33,177 nucleotides of DNA from an uncultured Porphyromonadaceae bacterium. GTDB taxonomy: Bacteria; Bacteroidota; Bacteroidia; Bacteroidales; Muribaculaceae. Positions 15,495-23,662 of this stretch are shown piece by piece; positions within the stretch are counted from its first letter, which is position 1, and every line of letters starts with the position of its first letter. The notes beneath the pieces are model-generated. The model was not told the origin of the DNA and searched no databases. It worked only from the letters and a program-made list of their open reading frames with translations. Position numbers and translations under genes: made by a program. The DNA is taken from contig CAOKFI010000029.1 in the NCBI GenBank assembly GCA_948467675.1, positions 1-33,177 of the forward strand, given 5' to 3'.

Positions 15495-16724
15495 TTATTC
15501 CTCTGTTGTTGTGTTGTCGGCGGTATCCTCCTCCTTGGTTGCGAGTACAGGGATCACTTTCATGCCGTGCTGAAGTTTATGCCATCCCTCCACTACGATG
15601 TATTCTTTGTCGGTAAGACCGCGTTCCACGACCATATTGTTGTTTACCTCGGGGCCGGTCTCGATAAAGCGTTTTTCGACTATGCTGTCGGGGCGTACAA
15701 CGAATATGTATGCGCCTCCTTTTTCTATGGAGAGAGCCTTGACTGGCACGAGTATGGCCTTCTCACGGACATCCATCAGCAGTTTTACTTTAGTGAACTC
15801 ACCGGGGAGCAGTGTCCGGTCGGGATTCGGCATCTCTGCACGTACGGAGAATGTTCCGGTCTTGGGGTCGACCTGGGGATCGGCGAAATCGACCATGCCG
15901 CGATAAGGATATTGGGTTCCGTCGGCAAGAGTCACTGTCACGTAGGGATCCCATTTACGCGACGCGTCTTTCTGGCCGAGATTCACATTGCGGGCTTTGC
16001 TCCTGAGATAATCCAGTGCCGTCATGCTGAAGTCGACTCTCACAGTGTCGCTCTTGACCACTGTAGCCAGCAACGATTGTCCTCCGGGGCCCACAAGAGT
16101 ACCGATATCGGCATTTCGCTCGGAGATATAGCCAGCAATCGGAGACTGTACGGTAGTGTATCCTAATGTCATCTCTGCCTGTGTTAGGTCAGCCTCGCAT
16201 ACTATCACGTCGGCAGTAGCGCTTTCGTAGGCGGCTACGGCATTGTCGAGATCCAGCTGGCTTGCCGCGTTCTGCTCGTAAAGCGGGCGTATGCGATTCA
16301 GGTCGCGTTCTGCTTTAAGTGCCTGTGCGCGGGCCTTGTTGAGTTGTGCGCGGGCCTTGTTGGCGCGAGCTTTATAGAGTTTAGGGTCGATTATGAATAG
16401 AGTCTGGCCTTTATTGATGTAGGTGCCTTCCGAGAATAGCATTTTTTCAAGATATCCTTCCACGCGTGCGCGTATCTCTACGAACTGCTGGGCTCGTATG
16501 CGTCCTACATATTCGCCGTAGATGTTGACATCCTGAGTAGTCACCGGTTCCACCTCTACGACAGGATATACAGGATCGATATGTTTCGGGCGGAGCGCTA
16601 TGGTCAGTATCACTGCTATGGCTGCGGCTATGCAGAGCCAAGTGATCAATACTTTTTTCTTCTTGAAATCTATCGTTTTGCGGATATTGGCCGCTATGAG
16701 TCTCGATGTTTTGGATTCCTTCAT
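15495..16724 (-). CDS. RND efflux periplasmic adaptor (membrane fusion protein)
   Basis: The 409-residue adaptor links the pump to the outer-membrane channel. A single hydrophobic anchor lies at about residues 26-44 (LITWLCIAAAIAVILTIAL), with no lipobox, so it is membrane-anchored rather than lipidated. The lipoyl/barrel-sandwich halves are at about 78-112 (RIRAQQFVEIRARVEGYLEK) and 195-235 (VQSPIAGYISERNADIGTLV). Between them is the alpha-helical hairpin at about 115-190, rich in Ala, Arg and Lys. The beta-barrel and membrane-proximal domains follow to about 385, and the tail is acidic and Thr-rich. It is the first gene of the efflux operon. Upstream, a TATCTTTG box at 16863-16870 implies a leader of about 130 bases. 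No local regulator gene is present. Confidence 0.95.
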   Translation of the reverse strand: MKESKTSRLIAANIRKTIDFKKKKVLITWLCIAAAIAVILTIALRPKHIDPVYPVVEVEPVTTQDVNIYGEYVGRIRAQQFVEIRARVEGYLEKMLFSEGTYINKGQTLFIIDPKLYKARANKARAQLNKARAQALKAERDLNRIRPLYEQNAASQLDLDNAVAAYESATADVIVCEADLTQAEMTLGYTTVQSPIAGYISERNADIGTLVGPGGQSLLATVVKSDTVRVDFSMTALDYLRSKARNVNLGQKDASRKWDPYVTVTLADGTQYPYRGMVDFADPQVDPKTGTFSVRAEMPNPDRTLLPGEFTKVKLLMDVREKAILVPVKALSIEKGGAYIFVVRPDSIVEKRFIETGPEVNNNMVVERGLTDKEYIVVEGWHKLQHGMKVIPVLATKEEDTADNTTTEE

Positions 16725-16862
16725 GACGTACTAATTATTTCCCTAAAAACTATTGAATAAAAGCAGTTATGTTCATGTGATGAAATTGGTGCTATGCAAG
16801 TCTTTACGTAACAGTTATAATTTTAACAACTAACACAATCCATTTGTTTATACAGTAGGGTG

Positions 16863-16870
16863 CAAAGATA
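16863..16870 (-). promoter_or_regulatory. -7 box for the efflux operon
   Basis: The minus strand reads TATCTTTG, a perfect TAnnTTTG. I find no TTTG at the ideal -33 distance, so strength is uncertain. The leader from here to the ATG at 16724 is about 130 bases and is A/T-rich; an imperfect inverted repeat (GTTATAATTTTAAC at 16811-16824) lies inside it and could be a repressor site, but this is weak. Confidence 0.4.
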
Positions 16871-16946
16871 CAAAAAATGGAGCTTATGCAGCGAGGAATG
16901 TAAATGGACGGCATGAATCCGGCAATGAATGCCGCGACAGTTTAGT

Positions 16947-16978
16947 TTTGTATGATATGTCTTAATTGAGTATCTTTG
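16947..16978 (+). promoter_or_regulatory. Promoter of the M18 aminopeptidase gene
   Basis: TTTG at 16947-16950, a 20-base spacer, and TATCTTTG at 16971-16978 match the Bacteroidetes promoter consensus fully. It excludes the TTG at 16976 as a start codon, since that codon lies inside the -7 box, and supports ATG at 17009 with a leader of about 25 bases. Confidence 0.7.
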
Positions 16979-17008
16979 TTAGCGTACAACAAATATATTG
17001 AAACGTTT

Positions 17009-18307
17009 ATGGCACATAGTACAATTGGATCACTAATGAACTTCATAGACCGGAGTGTATGTAACTTCTATGCAGTCGATACATTGCGTCGCGAATTCGA
17101 ACAGGCTGGTTTCTCAGCCCTTGATCCCGCGGAAAAATGGGAGATATTACCTGGCGGCAAATATTATATGACCAAAAACGATTCTGCATTCTTTGCTTTC
17201 GTAGCCGGTACCGGACTCCCGTCAGAGGGTTTCCGTATAATATCGGCTCACAGCGATTCTCCCGGATTCAGAATCAAACCGAATCCGGAGATGCTTGCCG
17301 ACGGACGTATAGTAAGGCTCAACACAGAGGTGTACGGCGGTCCGATCCTTTACACCTGGTTCGATCGTCCGTTGTCTATTGCCGGACGGGTGATATTGCG
17401 TGGCTGCGATCCGCTGCATCCCATAACCCGTCTGGTGCGGTTCGACCGACCGATGCTTACCATTCCTCATCTGGCCATACATTTCAACCGTGCGGTAAAT
17501 GATGGAAATCCATTGTCCCGTCAGAAAGACATGCTTCCTGTGCTCGGACATATCTCGCATGAGATGGAGGCCGGCGGTCTGTTGCGGACTCTCGTGTCCG
17601 AAAAACTTCAGGTAGAAGCCGGCGAGATCCTTGATTTCGATCTCATGCTGTACGATACAACTCCGGCGTGTCGCATAGGTCTTGACAGCGAGTTCGTGTC
17701 GGCAGGGCGTCTCGACGACCTGAGCATGGTCCATGCCGGTATGTCGGCAATGCTGGAGGCCGTGAGTCAGCCGTGTGCGGCTACACGTGTACTGGCTGTG
17801 TTCGACAATGAGGAGACCGGAAGCGGAACCAAGCAGGGTGCGGCCTCGCCTGTGCTTCAGCAGGCACTGCGTCGCATGACATATGCTCTCGGTGGTGTGG
17901 ATGAAGATTATCTGAGGGCTGTGAGCCGTTCGTTTATGGTGTCGGCCGATAATGCCCACGGCATTCATCCTAACTATCCGGAGAAGCACGATCCGACAAA
18001 CCATCCGGTTCTCGGTGGCGGGCCTGTCATCAAAATCAATGCTAACTGCAAGTATATGACCGATGCCGAATCAGCCTCGGTATTTATGGAGATATGCCGT
18101 CAGGCAGATGTCCCGTTCCAGCAGTTTGTCAATCATAGCGACGTGGCCGGCGGATCCACTTTAGGCAATATCCTTACATCTCAGATCGATTTGCGCGGTG
18201 TCGATATGGGGGCGGCTCTATGGGCTATGCATTCGGTGCGTGAGACTGCGTCGTGTGCCGATCATGAGTATACCGTCAGAGCCTTCAGTAAGTTCTATAC
18301 GGTTTAG
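17009..18307 (+). CDS. M18-family metallo-aminopeptidase
   Basis: The 432-residue cytosolic enzyme removes N-terminal (typically acidic or neutral) residues from peptides using two metal ions, and normally forms a dodecameric tetrahedron. Metal ligands and catalytic residues of the family are in place: SAHSDSPGFRIKP (H81, D83), SAGRLDDLSM (D236), FDNEETGS (E268, E269) and the C-terminal AMHSVRE (H408). The block HPNYPEKHDPTNHPVL is a further M18 hallmark. ATG 17009 (MAHSTIG) is chosen because the upstream alternative TTG falls in the promoter. The gene is convergent with ruvC; only four bases separate the two stop codons, with a small AGGCT-TTC-AGCCT stem across them. Confidence 0.94.
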   Translation: MAHSTIGSLMNFIDRSVCNFYAVDTLRREFEQAGFSALDPAEKWEILPGGKYYMTKNDSAFFAFVAGTGLPSEGFRIISAHSDSPGFRIKPNPEMLADGRIVRLNTEVYGGPILYTWFDRPLSIAGRVILRGCDPLHPITRLVRFDRPMLTIPHLAIHFNRAVNDGNPLSRQKDMLPVLGHISHEMEAGGLLRTLVSEKLQVEAGEILDFDLMLYDTTPACRIGLDSEFVSAGRLDDLSMVHAGMSAMLEAVSQPCAATRVLAVFDNEETGSGTKQGAASPVLQQALRRMTYALGGVDEDYLRAVSRSFMVSADNAHGIHPNYPEKHDPTNHPVLGGGPVIKINANCKYMTDAESASVFMEICRQADVPFQQFVNHSDVAGGSTLGNILTSQIDLRGVDMGAALWAMHSVRETASCADHEYTVRAFSKFYTV

Positions 18308-18311
18308 GCTT

Positions 18312-18896
18312 TCAGCCTTTGATACGTCCGGGGTTGCGGGCTATGAATTCTTTCCAGTCCTTAGGCTCTGATGCGATTTGAGGTTTTCCTGATTCGTAGA
18401 AATGACACAGGGCGGCTCCGAGGGCATCGGTTGCGTCGAGTTGCGGCAGCAGGTTCTCTTTAGGAATCGACAGTATGCGTCGCAACATCTCCTGCACTTG
18501 TTCTTTCGACGCTCCTCCCGTTCCGGTTATGGCCATTTTTATTTTCTTAGGCTCGTATTCGGTGATAGGTATGTCGCGTGACAGTGCCGCTGCCATAGCC
18601 ACACCCTGGGCGCGCCCGAGTTTGAGCATGGACTGTACGTTTTTGCCGAAAAAAGGAGCCTCTATCGCCATTTCGTCAGGCAGATACTGTTCGACCAGTG
18701 CGAGCACACGGTCATAGATCCGGCGCAGACGCAGATAGTGGCTCTCGAATTTGCTCAGGGTGATTACTCCCATGGCTATCATGTGGGGTTTCCTGGCCTT
18801 GATGCCGAGTATCCCATAGCCCATGACATTGGTGCCCGGGTCGATGCCGATTATTATACGGTCCCACTCTTTAAGCCCGGAATGGTCGGTGCTCAT
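18312..18896 (-). CDS. ruvC: Holliday junction resolvase RuvC
   Basis: The 194-residue endonuclease resolves Holliday junctions during recombination repair, working with RuvAB. The four acidic active-site residues are visible: D19 in [14 protein letters not shown]79 in AIEAPFF, and D154 with D157 in [13 protein letters not shown]. The block [20 protein letters not shown] is the usual dimer and DNA-binding region. The C-terminus (about 173-194) extends beyond the E. coli enzyme. Its ATG overlaps the end of the DUF4286 gene by four bases, so it is translated as the last gene of that operon. Confidence 0.97.
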   Translation of the reverse strand: MSTDHSGLKEWDRIIIGIDPGTNVMGYGILGIKARKPHMIAMGVITLSKFESHYLRLRRIYDRVLALVEQYLPDEMAIEAPFFGKNVQSMLKLGRAQGVAMAAALSRDIPITEYEPKKIKMAITGTGGASKEQVQEMLRRILSIPKENLLPQLDATDALGAALCHFYESGKPQIASEPKDWKEFIARNPGRIKG

Positions 18897-19198
18897 AGCT
18901 CGATGACCTCCATGAAAGTGGTAAACGGCAATACACGTTCGCCGTATCTGGCGGATAGTTCCGACAACAGTTCCGCCCCGCGTCCGTCATGCCACATCTC
19001 CGCCGCATCTTCGTTGGCAAAGTGCCCCTGAACGGCAAATGCTGTGGCTTCCGGATCGATCTCGGCCATGAGTCTGGCTACAGTGCTGTCCGTGAGACCG
19101 GCTGCATGCGCTTCGGGAAGCCATCGTTCGCGAAGCCATTCTGAAAATGATCCGAGGAGCGGATTGTGAAATGTGAATGTGGTATTGTATAGAATCAT
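18893..19198 (-). CDS. DUF4286-family small protein
   Basis: This 101-residue soluble protein begins [14 protein letters not shown] and matches what I recall of DUF4286, a small Bacteroidetes family of unknown function that often sits beside ruvC. It has no signal peptide or membrane segment. Visible features are the N-terminal strand, an amphipathic helix around [16 protein letters not shown], a central [15 protein letters not shown] segment and a C-terminal [14 protein letters not shown] strand. The fold suggests a ferredoxin-like or dimeric alpha-beta barrel, but that is a guess. The stop overlaps the ruvC start by four bases. Confidence 0.8.
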   Translation of the reverse strand: MILYNTTFTFHNPLLGSFSEWLRERWLPEAHAAGLTDSTVARLMAEIDPEATAFAVQGHFANEDAAEMWHDGRGAELLSELSARYGERVLPFTTFMEVIEL

Positions 19199-19211
19199 GC
19201 TTATGGGATAA

Positions 19212-19973
19212 TTATTTCTGGATCGAGCGTTCGCGGCGGCGCTCCCTGAGAAAACGCGGGATAAATCTGAAATGGCGCCAGACGGTCGGTATTATGCCGT
19301 AATAATAGCACATGATCCTGAACCGTTCGGCCAGTGATTTGCGGCGGTTGTCGCTTGTCAGCCCTTCCGACAGATAGTCGGCTATGGTTTCCGGAATATA
19401 TATGTTGTGTCTCGAATGCTGAAGACACCTGATGCACCATTCGTAGTCTGCCGAGAAACGGTATTTCAGATCGTATTCTCCTGCGATCCTTCGTAATACA
19501 GCCATGGCCTGGTGACACACCACCATGCCGTTGGCAAAACTTTTTAGTGTAAGTTGCGACGGGGCTGTAAGATGCCTGTCTCCGATTTTGTCGCCGTTGC
19601 CGTTGACTATATCGGTCTGTCCGTAGACTATTCCGGGATAATCGTTTTCGAGTATCGCTTTCTCGATCTGTTTCAGGGTATCTGGGCTGTGGAACCGGTC
19701 GCCGGCATTAAGAAATATGAGGTAATGGCCGGTTGTCATTTCCATACCCCGGTTCATCGCATCGTACAGGCCGCGGTCAGGTGCCGAAAACACACGTCTC
19801 TCCTTGGTTCCGGTATCCGCTATTGCGACGGTGCGGTCTGTCGAAGCTCCGTCTACGATCATGTGCTCGAAATTCCGGCACGTCTGCTGGTCTACGCTTT
19901 GCAGGGTGGCAGGCAATGTCGATTCGGCATTGTATGTTACCGTAATTATCGAAAATAGCGGTTGTGAAGTCAT
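19212..19973 (-). CDS. Family 2 glycosyltransferase
   Basis: The 253-residue enzyme has a GT-A fold that moves a sugar from a nucleotide donor to a glycan or lipid acceptor at the cytoplasmic face. The N-terminal FSIITVTYNAESTLPATLQSV is the GT2 nucleotide-binding strand; VDGASTDRT carries the first Asp; SAPDRGLYDAMNRG and FLNAGDRFHS include the metal-binding DxD-like position (NAGD). RFSADYEWCIRCLQ is the acceptor-side acidic motif. The basic C-terminus (about 225-253, FRFIPRFLRERRRERS) could bind the membrane surface. It resembles wall or O-antigen side-chain transferases of the WcaA/WcaE kind, but donor and acceptor cannot be told. It lies 24 bases after the esterase gene and 13 before DUF4286. 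Confidence 0.92.
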   Translation of the reverse strand: MTSQPLFSIITVTYNAESTLPATLQSVDQQTCRNFEHMIVDGASTDRTVAIADTGTKERRVFSAPDRGLYDAMNRGMEMTTGHYLIFLNAGDRFHSPDTLKQIEKAILENDYPGIVYGQTDIVNGNGDKIGDRHLTAPSQLTLKSFANGMVVCHQAMAVLRRIAGEYDLKYRFSADYEWCIRCLQHSRHNIYIPETIADYLSEGLTSDNRRKSLAERFRIMCYYYGIIPTVWRHFRFIPRFLRERRRERSIQK

Positions 19974-19997
19974 CGGGATATGTGTTTTCAGGTGGAA

Positions 19998-22076
19998 TTA
20001 TTTCGTTGTGGCCTGTATGCGGAAGGTCGATGCCGGAAAACCGGAACTATTGACCAGATTGGCATCGGTATACGGCTGCCAGCCGTAACGTACGTATTTC
20101 GGATTCTGTATCTGCGGATTGCTCAGTATTATCCGTTCTCTGTCGATCACAGCAGTGGCTGGTACATAGAGGCCGTCGGTTTCGGCGATTTCGAATGTCC
20201 GTATAGCGCTGCCGTCGGAGCCGGTCATGCCTCGGGCGTGGTCGAATGTCACGCATATCCGGCCGTCGGATGATTCGGCTTTGACCGGAACGGGTCCTGA
20301 TGGCACTGCGTCGAGATGGTATACGTTGGCCAGCGTCTGATGGGCGAGACGTATGCCGATGGAGCGTTTGTGCCGGGGATGTACGTCAGTCGGATTCCCG
20401 TGATCGCTCGATACTGCCATATATGTATTCGGAATACTGTCGGCAAGACGGCGCTGGCTGTCGCGGAACCATGGCCATGACGGACGGTTCATGCCTGAAA
20501 GCTGTACGAAGCAGATCGGAAGTGCGGAAGAATTCCATTCCCGGCGCCAGCTGTCGGTGAATAGACGGAACAGCCTCTCGTGGATCTCTATGTTCTGTGC
20601 ATTGGATTCGCCCTGATACCAGGCCACTCCCGATATAGGGTATCGTTCGAGCGGTACGATACCGGCTTCGAACAGGTAGGCCGGCTGATATGAATGACGC
20701 TGATGGGGATCTGAAGACCGGGCTGTGTTTTTTGCTGCGCGCTCACGCACCCACGGCTGTACGAAATCATTCTCTTGCCAGTCATACAGTATGTCGGTGA
20801 ATTCGTGTTCAAGAGTATTCCGGTCTATCCAGGATTCTGTAGCCGATCCACCCACGGCGTTGCATATCAGACCTACCGGTACGTGAAGGGAATCGCGTAG
20901 CGTGCGCCCGAAATGGTAGCCTATGGCGGAAAAGTTGGGTACTGATCCTGCATCGGATTTTTCCCAGACTGTATGGTGGTAATATTGCAGATTGTTGAGC
21001 GAGTCGAGGAATGTCTCAGGCCATTCGACATTATCCGTGATATGCCGCGGTTTCATGTTGAATAGACGGAGCTGATCGTCGTCGGCACCGGCAATATCCT
21101 GCTCGGCCGTATCCGATTCCTTCACCATGAACACCATGTTGGATTGTCCGGAGCATAGCCACACTTCGCCTGCGAGTACATCGCGGTATGTCAGTTCCGA
21201 CGAGCCGTCGCTCACCGTCATTGTATACGGGCCTCCGGCTGCGAGCGGCTGCAGCTCTACGCTCCATGCTCCGTTACTGTCGGCCGTTGTGTTGTGGCGT
21301 TGCGAGTCGATGGATATCTCTATGCGGGCATTGGGATTGGCCGATCCGCCTATCGTCAGCGGACGTCCGTGAGGCAATACCATTCCGTCAGAATAGATCT
21401 CAGCCATTCTCAGCCCTCCGTAGTTGCCGGATATGGCTTTGTATGCAGTATCGGCAAGCCGTGCCGCACCCTCGGCGTCTGGATGTATTCCGTCGGGAAG
21501 AAGATGCGGATATGCGTATAGCGGCGTTTCGAAGTCGATCATTCCGACATCGGCCACCTCTGCGATCTTAGGTATCAGGGCCTGTATCATGTCGCGCCAG
21601 TCGCGTGTGCCTGATTTGAAGCGCGGATGCCGGTGCGATATCGGTGTGAGGCGTGCTATCAGGATTCTCACATCGGGATTGACCGCGCGCAGAGTGTCGA
21701 TAAGGGCAAGGTAGTCCGGCATGAATTCATCCCGGTAGTTCGGCCAGTTGCGCGGGTCGGTATCATTTATACCCAGATGTATCACTGCTATGTCTGGGGC
21801 GAATGCCAGTGCCGAGGCAAATTCCTCTGATTTCTGGTATGGGTTATGGCCGTTACGCAGCAGTGTGGCTCCGGATCGGCCGAAATTCTCTACCGTGTAT
21901 TCCGGGCCAAGCAGTTTCTGGAGCTGAGCCGGATAGGACTGGTTCTCTCGGTCTGGTATGGTCAGCCCGAATGTTATACTGTTGCCGATACAGGCTACTT
22001 TTGTAGTCTTCCCGGCATAGGATACCGTCGCGCTTAATAGTATAAGCAGTGCCGCGAGGAGATTTCTACGGTTCAT
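19998..22076 (-). CDS. Two-domain SGNH esterase, sialate O-acetylesterase-like
   Basis: The 692-residue exported enzyme (signal peptide about 1-21) has two complete SGNH-hydrolase domains in tandem. Domain 1 (about 24-217) shows ACIGNSITFG with Ser33, NFGRSGAT, HLGINDTD and PDGIHPD with D195 and H198. A beta-sandwich linker covers about 220-300. Domain 2 (about 303-650) is of the sialate O-acetylesterase type: CSGQSNM with Ser312, NAVGGSATESW, AWYQGESNA, and DVHPRHK with D564/H566. The same architecture is known for the dual-domain NanS of Tannerella forsythia, which removes acetyl groups from sialic acids. Here no sialidase or nan genes are near, so another O-acetylated glycan such as xylan or pectin is possible. 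It follows the DUF4293 gene by 22 bases. Confidence 0.88.
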   Translation of the reverse strand: MNRRNLLAALLILLSATVSYAGKTTKVACIGNSITFGLTIPDRENQSYPAQLQKLLGPEYTVENFGRSGATLLRNGHNPYQKSEEFASALAFAPDIAVIHLGINDTDPRNWPNYRDEFMPDYLALIDTLRAVNPDVRILIARLTPISHRHPRFKSGTRDWRDMIQALIPKIAEVADVGMIDFETPLYAYPHLLPDGIHPDAEGAARLADTAYKAISGNYGGLRMAEIYSDGMVLPHGRPLTIGGSANPNARIEISIDSQRHNTTADSNGAWSVELQPLAAGGPYTMTVSDGSSELTYRDVLAGEVWLCSGQSNMVFMVKESDTAEQDIAGADDDQLRLFNMKPRHITDNVEWPETFLDSLNNLQYYHHTVWEKSDAGSVPNFSAIGYHFGRTLRDSLHVPVGLICNAVGGSATESWIDRNTLEHEFTDILYDWQENDFVQPWVRERAAKNTARSSDPHQRHSYQPAYLFEAGIVPLERYPISGVAWYQGESNAQNIEIHERLFRLFTDSWRREWNSSALPICFVQLSGMNRPSWPWFRDSQRRLADSIPNTYMAVSSDHGNPTDVHPRHKRSIGIRLAHQTLANVYHLDAVPSGPVPVKAESSDGRICVTFDHARGMTGSDGSAIRTFEIAETDGLYVPATAVIDRERIILSNPQIQNPKYVRYGWQPYTDANLVNSSGFPASTFRIQATTK

Positions 22077-22098
22077 GGCAGTGGCGGGTATCGGTTTG

Positions 22099-22503
22099 TC
22101 AGCGAAGCCTGTCTGCGTTTCTGAGAAGTTTCTGGTCAGACGATATGCGGCTGTAAGCCATGTATCCGCATATCAATGCGGCTATGAATATCGTGAATCC
22201 GCCGTACCATTCGAGGGTGCCTGCCGGTTCTCCTATATAAGTCAGGCATATCGCTGCTGTATTGTTGATCGCAAGCAGTACTGTGCCGATGAGTGTGACG
22301 GTTTTCTGGCGTGTCAGATTTCTGAACATGAAGATGGTCAGCAGGAAAAGTACCGTTACAAGCAGATTTATAGTCAGAGCTATGGTGTTTGATGACAGGT
22401 TTACGGTCTGATTGTCGACTACTGCCCAGGGAACGAAACTTATTGTAGCTGAGAGAATGGCTCCGAGCAGAAGAAATACGGATTGCCAGCGTTGAATAAC
22501 CAT
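22099..22503 (-). CDS. DUF4293-family four-helix membrane protein
   Basis: The 134-residue protein starts MVIQRWQSVFLLLGAILSA and has four hydrophobic segments at about 8-28, 42-60, 68-88 and 100-118, with a short charged C-terminus (SSDQKLLRNADRLR). This pattern matches DUF4293, an uncharacterised Bacteroidetes inner-membrane family. Function is unknown. It appears to be the first gene of the DUF4293-esterase-glycosyltransferase-DUF4286-ruvC transcription unit, given the TATATTTG box just upstream. Confidence 0.8.
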   Translation of the reverse strand: MVIQRWQSVFLLLGAILSATISFVPWAVVDNQTVNLSSNTIALTINLLVTVLFLLTIFMFRNLTRQKTVTLIGTVLLAINNTAAICLTYIGEPAGTLEWYGGFTIFIAALICGYMAYSRISSDQKLLRNADRLR

Positions 22504-22534
22504 TGTTGTTTACGTGTTATAGGGTTTATATCTG

Positions 22535-22542
22535 CAAATATA
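22535..22542 (-). promoter_or_regulatory. -7 box upstream of the DUF4293 gene
   Basis: The minus strand reads TATATTTG, a full match to TAnnTTTG, 32 bases before the start codon at 22503. A possible -33 (ATTG, minus strand of 22560-22563) is at 17 bases, shorter than ideal. It suggests a separate transcription start after the SPOR-lipoprotein gene. Confidence 0.45.
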
Positions 22543-22566
22543 GTAAAATTTGCGGGATGCAATGTC

Positions 22567-23085
22567 TTATCTGCGATGGGTTGCCGACTGCAGGATCCAT
22601 GGCAGCGGCGGGCGCAGACTGAGATTTTTGTCGGAACTTATTTTTTTGAGATCGACGGCTGCCTGTTTCAGGTCGTTGTTGCCGGTTGCTATGACATAAT
22701 ACAGCGGCTCCCGGTTTTCGACAATATAAGCGTCGGGATAGCCGTTGCCGGCTAAACGGCCAAGCATGGCCCGGGCATTGAATACCTGTTTGAATTGTCC
22801 TACGACCACACCGTAGCGCATGATCTGCGGGGCAGATCCGTCTTTGGCTTTGGTCGCGGTGACGAATTCCGTTTTCATGTGTATGGAATCGCCATCGGCT
22901 GTTATTGTCGATGGTATCGCCTCCTGCCTTATTTTGGCATATACTGTTGAATCGACGCCTGTATATTGTGTCTGGCGGGCTGTTTCGTATGCCTCTCGAT
23001 AGTTTGCTTCGGTGGTTTTGCAGCTGCCTAATACAATCAGTGCGGCCGATGCCGCGACTGCGGTTGCTGATATTCTGACTTTCAT
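22567..23085 (-). CDS. SPOR-domain lipoprotein
   Basis: The 172-residue lipoprotein has the signal MKVRISATAVAASAALIVLGSC with the lipidated Cys at 22. The C-terminal SPOR domain (about 88-155) is visible as YGVVVGQFKQVFNARAML, LAGNGYPDAYIVEN and YYVIATGNNDLKQA. SPOR domains bind septal peptidoglycan whose glycan strands lack stem peptides, so a role in cell division or envelope maintenance is likely. It lies 23 bases downstream of the phosphoesterase gene and probably ends that operon. Confidence 0.88.
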   Translation of the reverse strand: MKVRISATAVAASAALIVLGSCKTTEANYREAYETARQTQYTGVDSTVYAKIRQEAIPSTITADGDSIHMKTEFVTATKAKDGSAPQIMRYGVVVGQFKQVFNARAMLGRLAGNGYPDAYIVENREPLYYVIATGNNDLKQAAVDLKKISSDKNLSLRPPLPWILQSATHRR

Positions 23086-23108
23086 GTTGTATTTTGATTT
23101 GTCGTATG

Positions 23109-23621
23109 TTATAGTTCCGGTATTCTGTGACGGCCGAGTTCGATTACTTCGAGGTCACTGATGTTTCCCGCATCGAGTCTGAGCCGGATCAATGTCCTCT
23201 CTTTCTGCCATCCGTGATATCCGGCTGCCCCGGGGTTTATGTGGAGCATATCTAGATCATGGTCGTACATGACTTTGAGAATATGGCTGTGGCCGGCTAT
23301 CATCAGTCTGGTTCCGTTCTGTCGGAGTGTCTGTTTCACCCCCGGGGCGTATCGTCCGGGATATCCGCCTATATGCCTGAGATGTATCCTCACCCCTTCG
23401 GTCTCGAAGTCGAGTATCTCAGGACACCTGCGGCATACGAGGCCGTGGTCGATGTTGCCGCGTACTGCCCGTACCACAGGCGCTATGTTTTCGAGTTGCT
23501 GTATGATGGATATATCGCCCACATCGCCTGCGTGCCAGATCTCATCGCAGCCGGCGAAATGTGTCGCATACCGGTCATCCCAGCATGAGTGAGTGTCGGA
23601 GAGTATTCCTATCTGTTTCAA
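23109..23621 (-). CDS. YfcE/MJ0936-type metallophosphoesterase
   Basis: The 170-residue cytosolic enzyme is of the small calcineurin-like phosphodiesterase family. Metal-site motifs occur in order: SDTHSCWDD (D9, H11), WHAGDVGD, VRGNIDH, RHIGGYPGRY, AGHSHILK, and the closing NPGA. Length is normal. The start is TTG at 23621: residues KQIGILSDTH align directly after it with the family start, and no ATG lies in the right place. The natural substrate is uncertain; relatives cleave phosphodiesters such as bis-pNPP in vitro. It stands 41 bases after the glycosidase-like lipoprotein gene. Confidence 0.9.
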   Translation of the reverse strand: MKQIGILSDTHSCWDDRYATHFAGCDEIWHAGDVGDISIIQQLENIAPVVRAVRGNIDHGLVCRRCPEILDFETEGVRIHLRHIGGYPGRYAPGVKQTLRQNGTRLMIAGHSHILKVMYDHDLDMLHINPGAAGYHGWQKERTLIRLRLDAGNISDLEVIELGRHRIPEL

Positions 23622-23662
23622 TGTTCAGTATGGATTATAAGTTTGTAACGGTCTTTGGCGGG

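Noticed and set aside
16976..17008. Upstream TTG start giving 11 more residues on the M18 aminopeptidase
   Set aside because: The TTG is part of the TATCTTTG -7 box, so it would not be in the transcript; the family also aligns from MAHSTIG.
23109..23621. GNID and RHIGG as possible broken active-site motifs in the YfcE-like enzyme
   Set aside because: All metal-binding His, Asp and Asn positions are kept; the changes are at positions I recall as variable in Bacteroidetes members.
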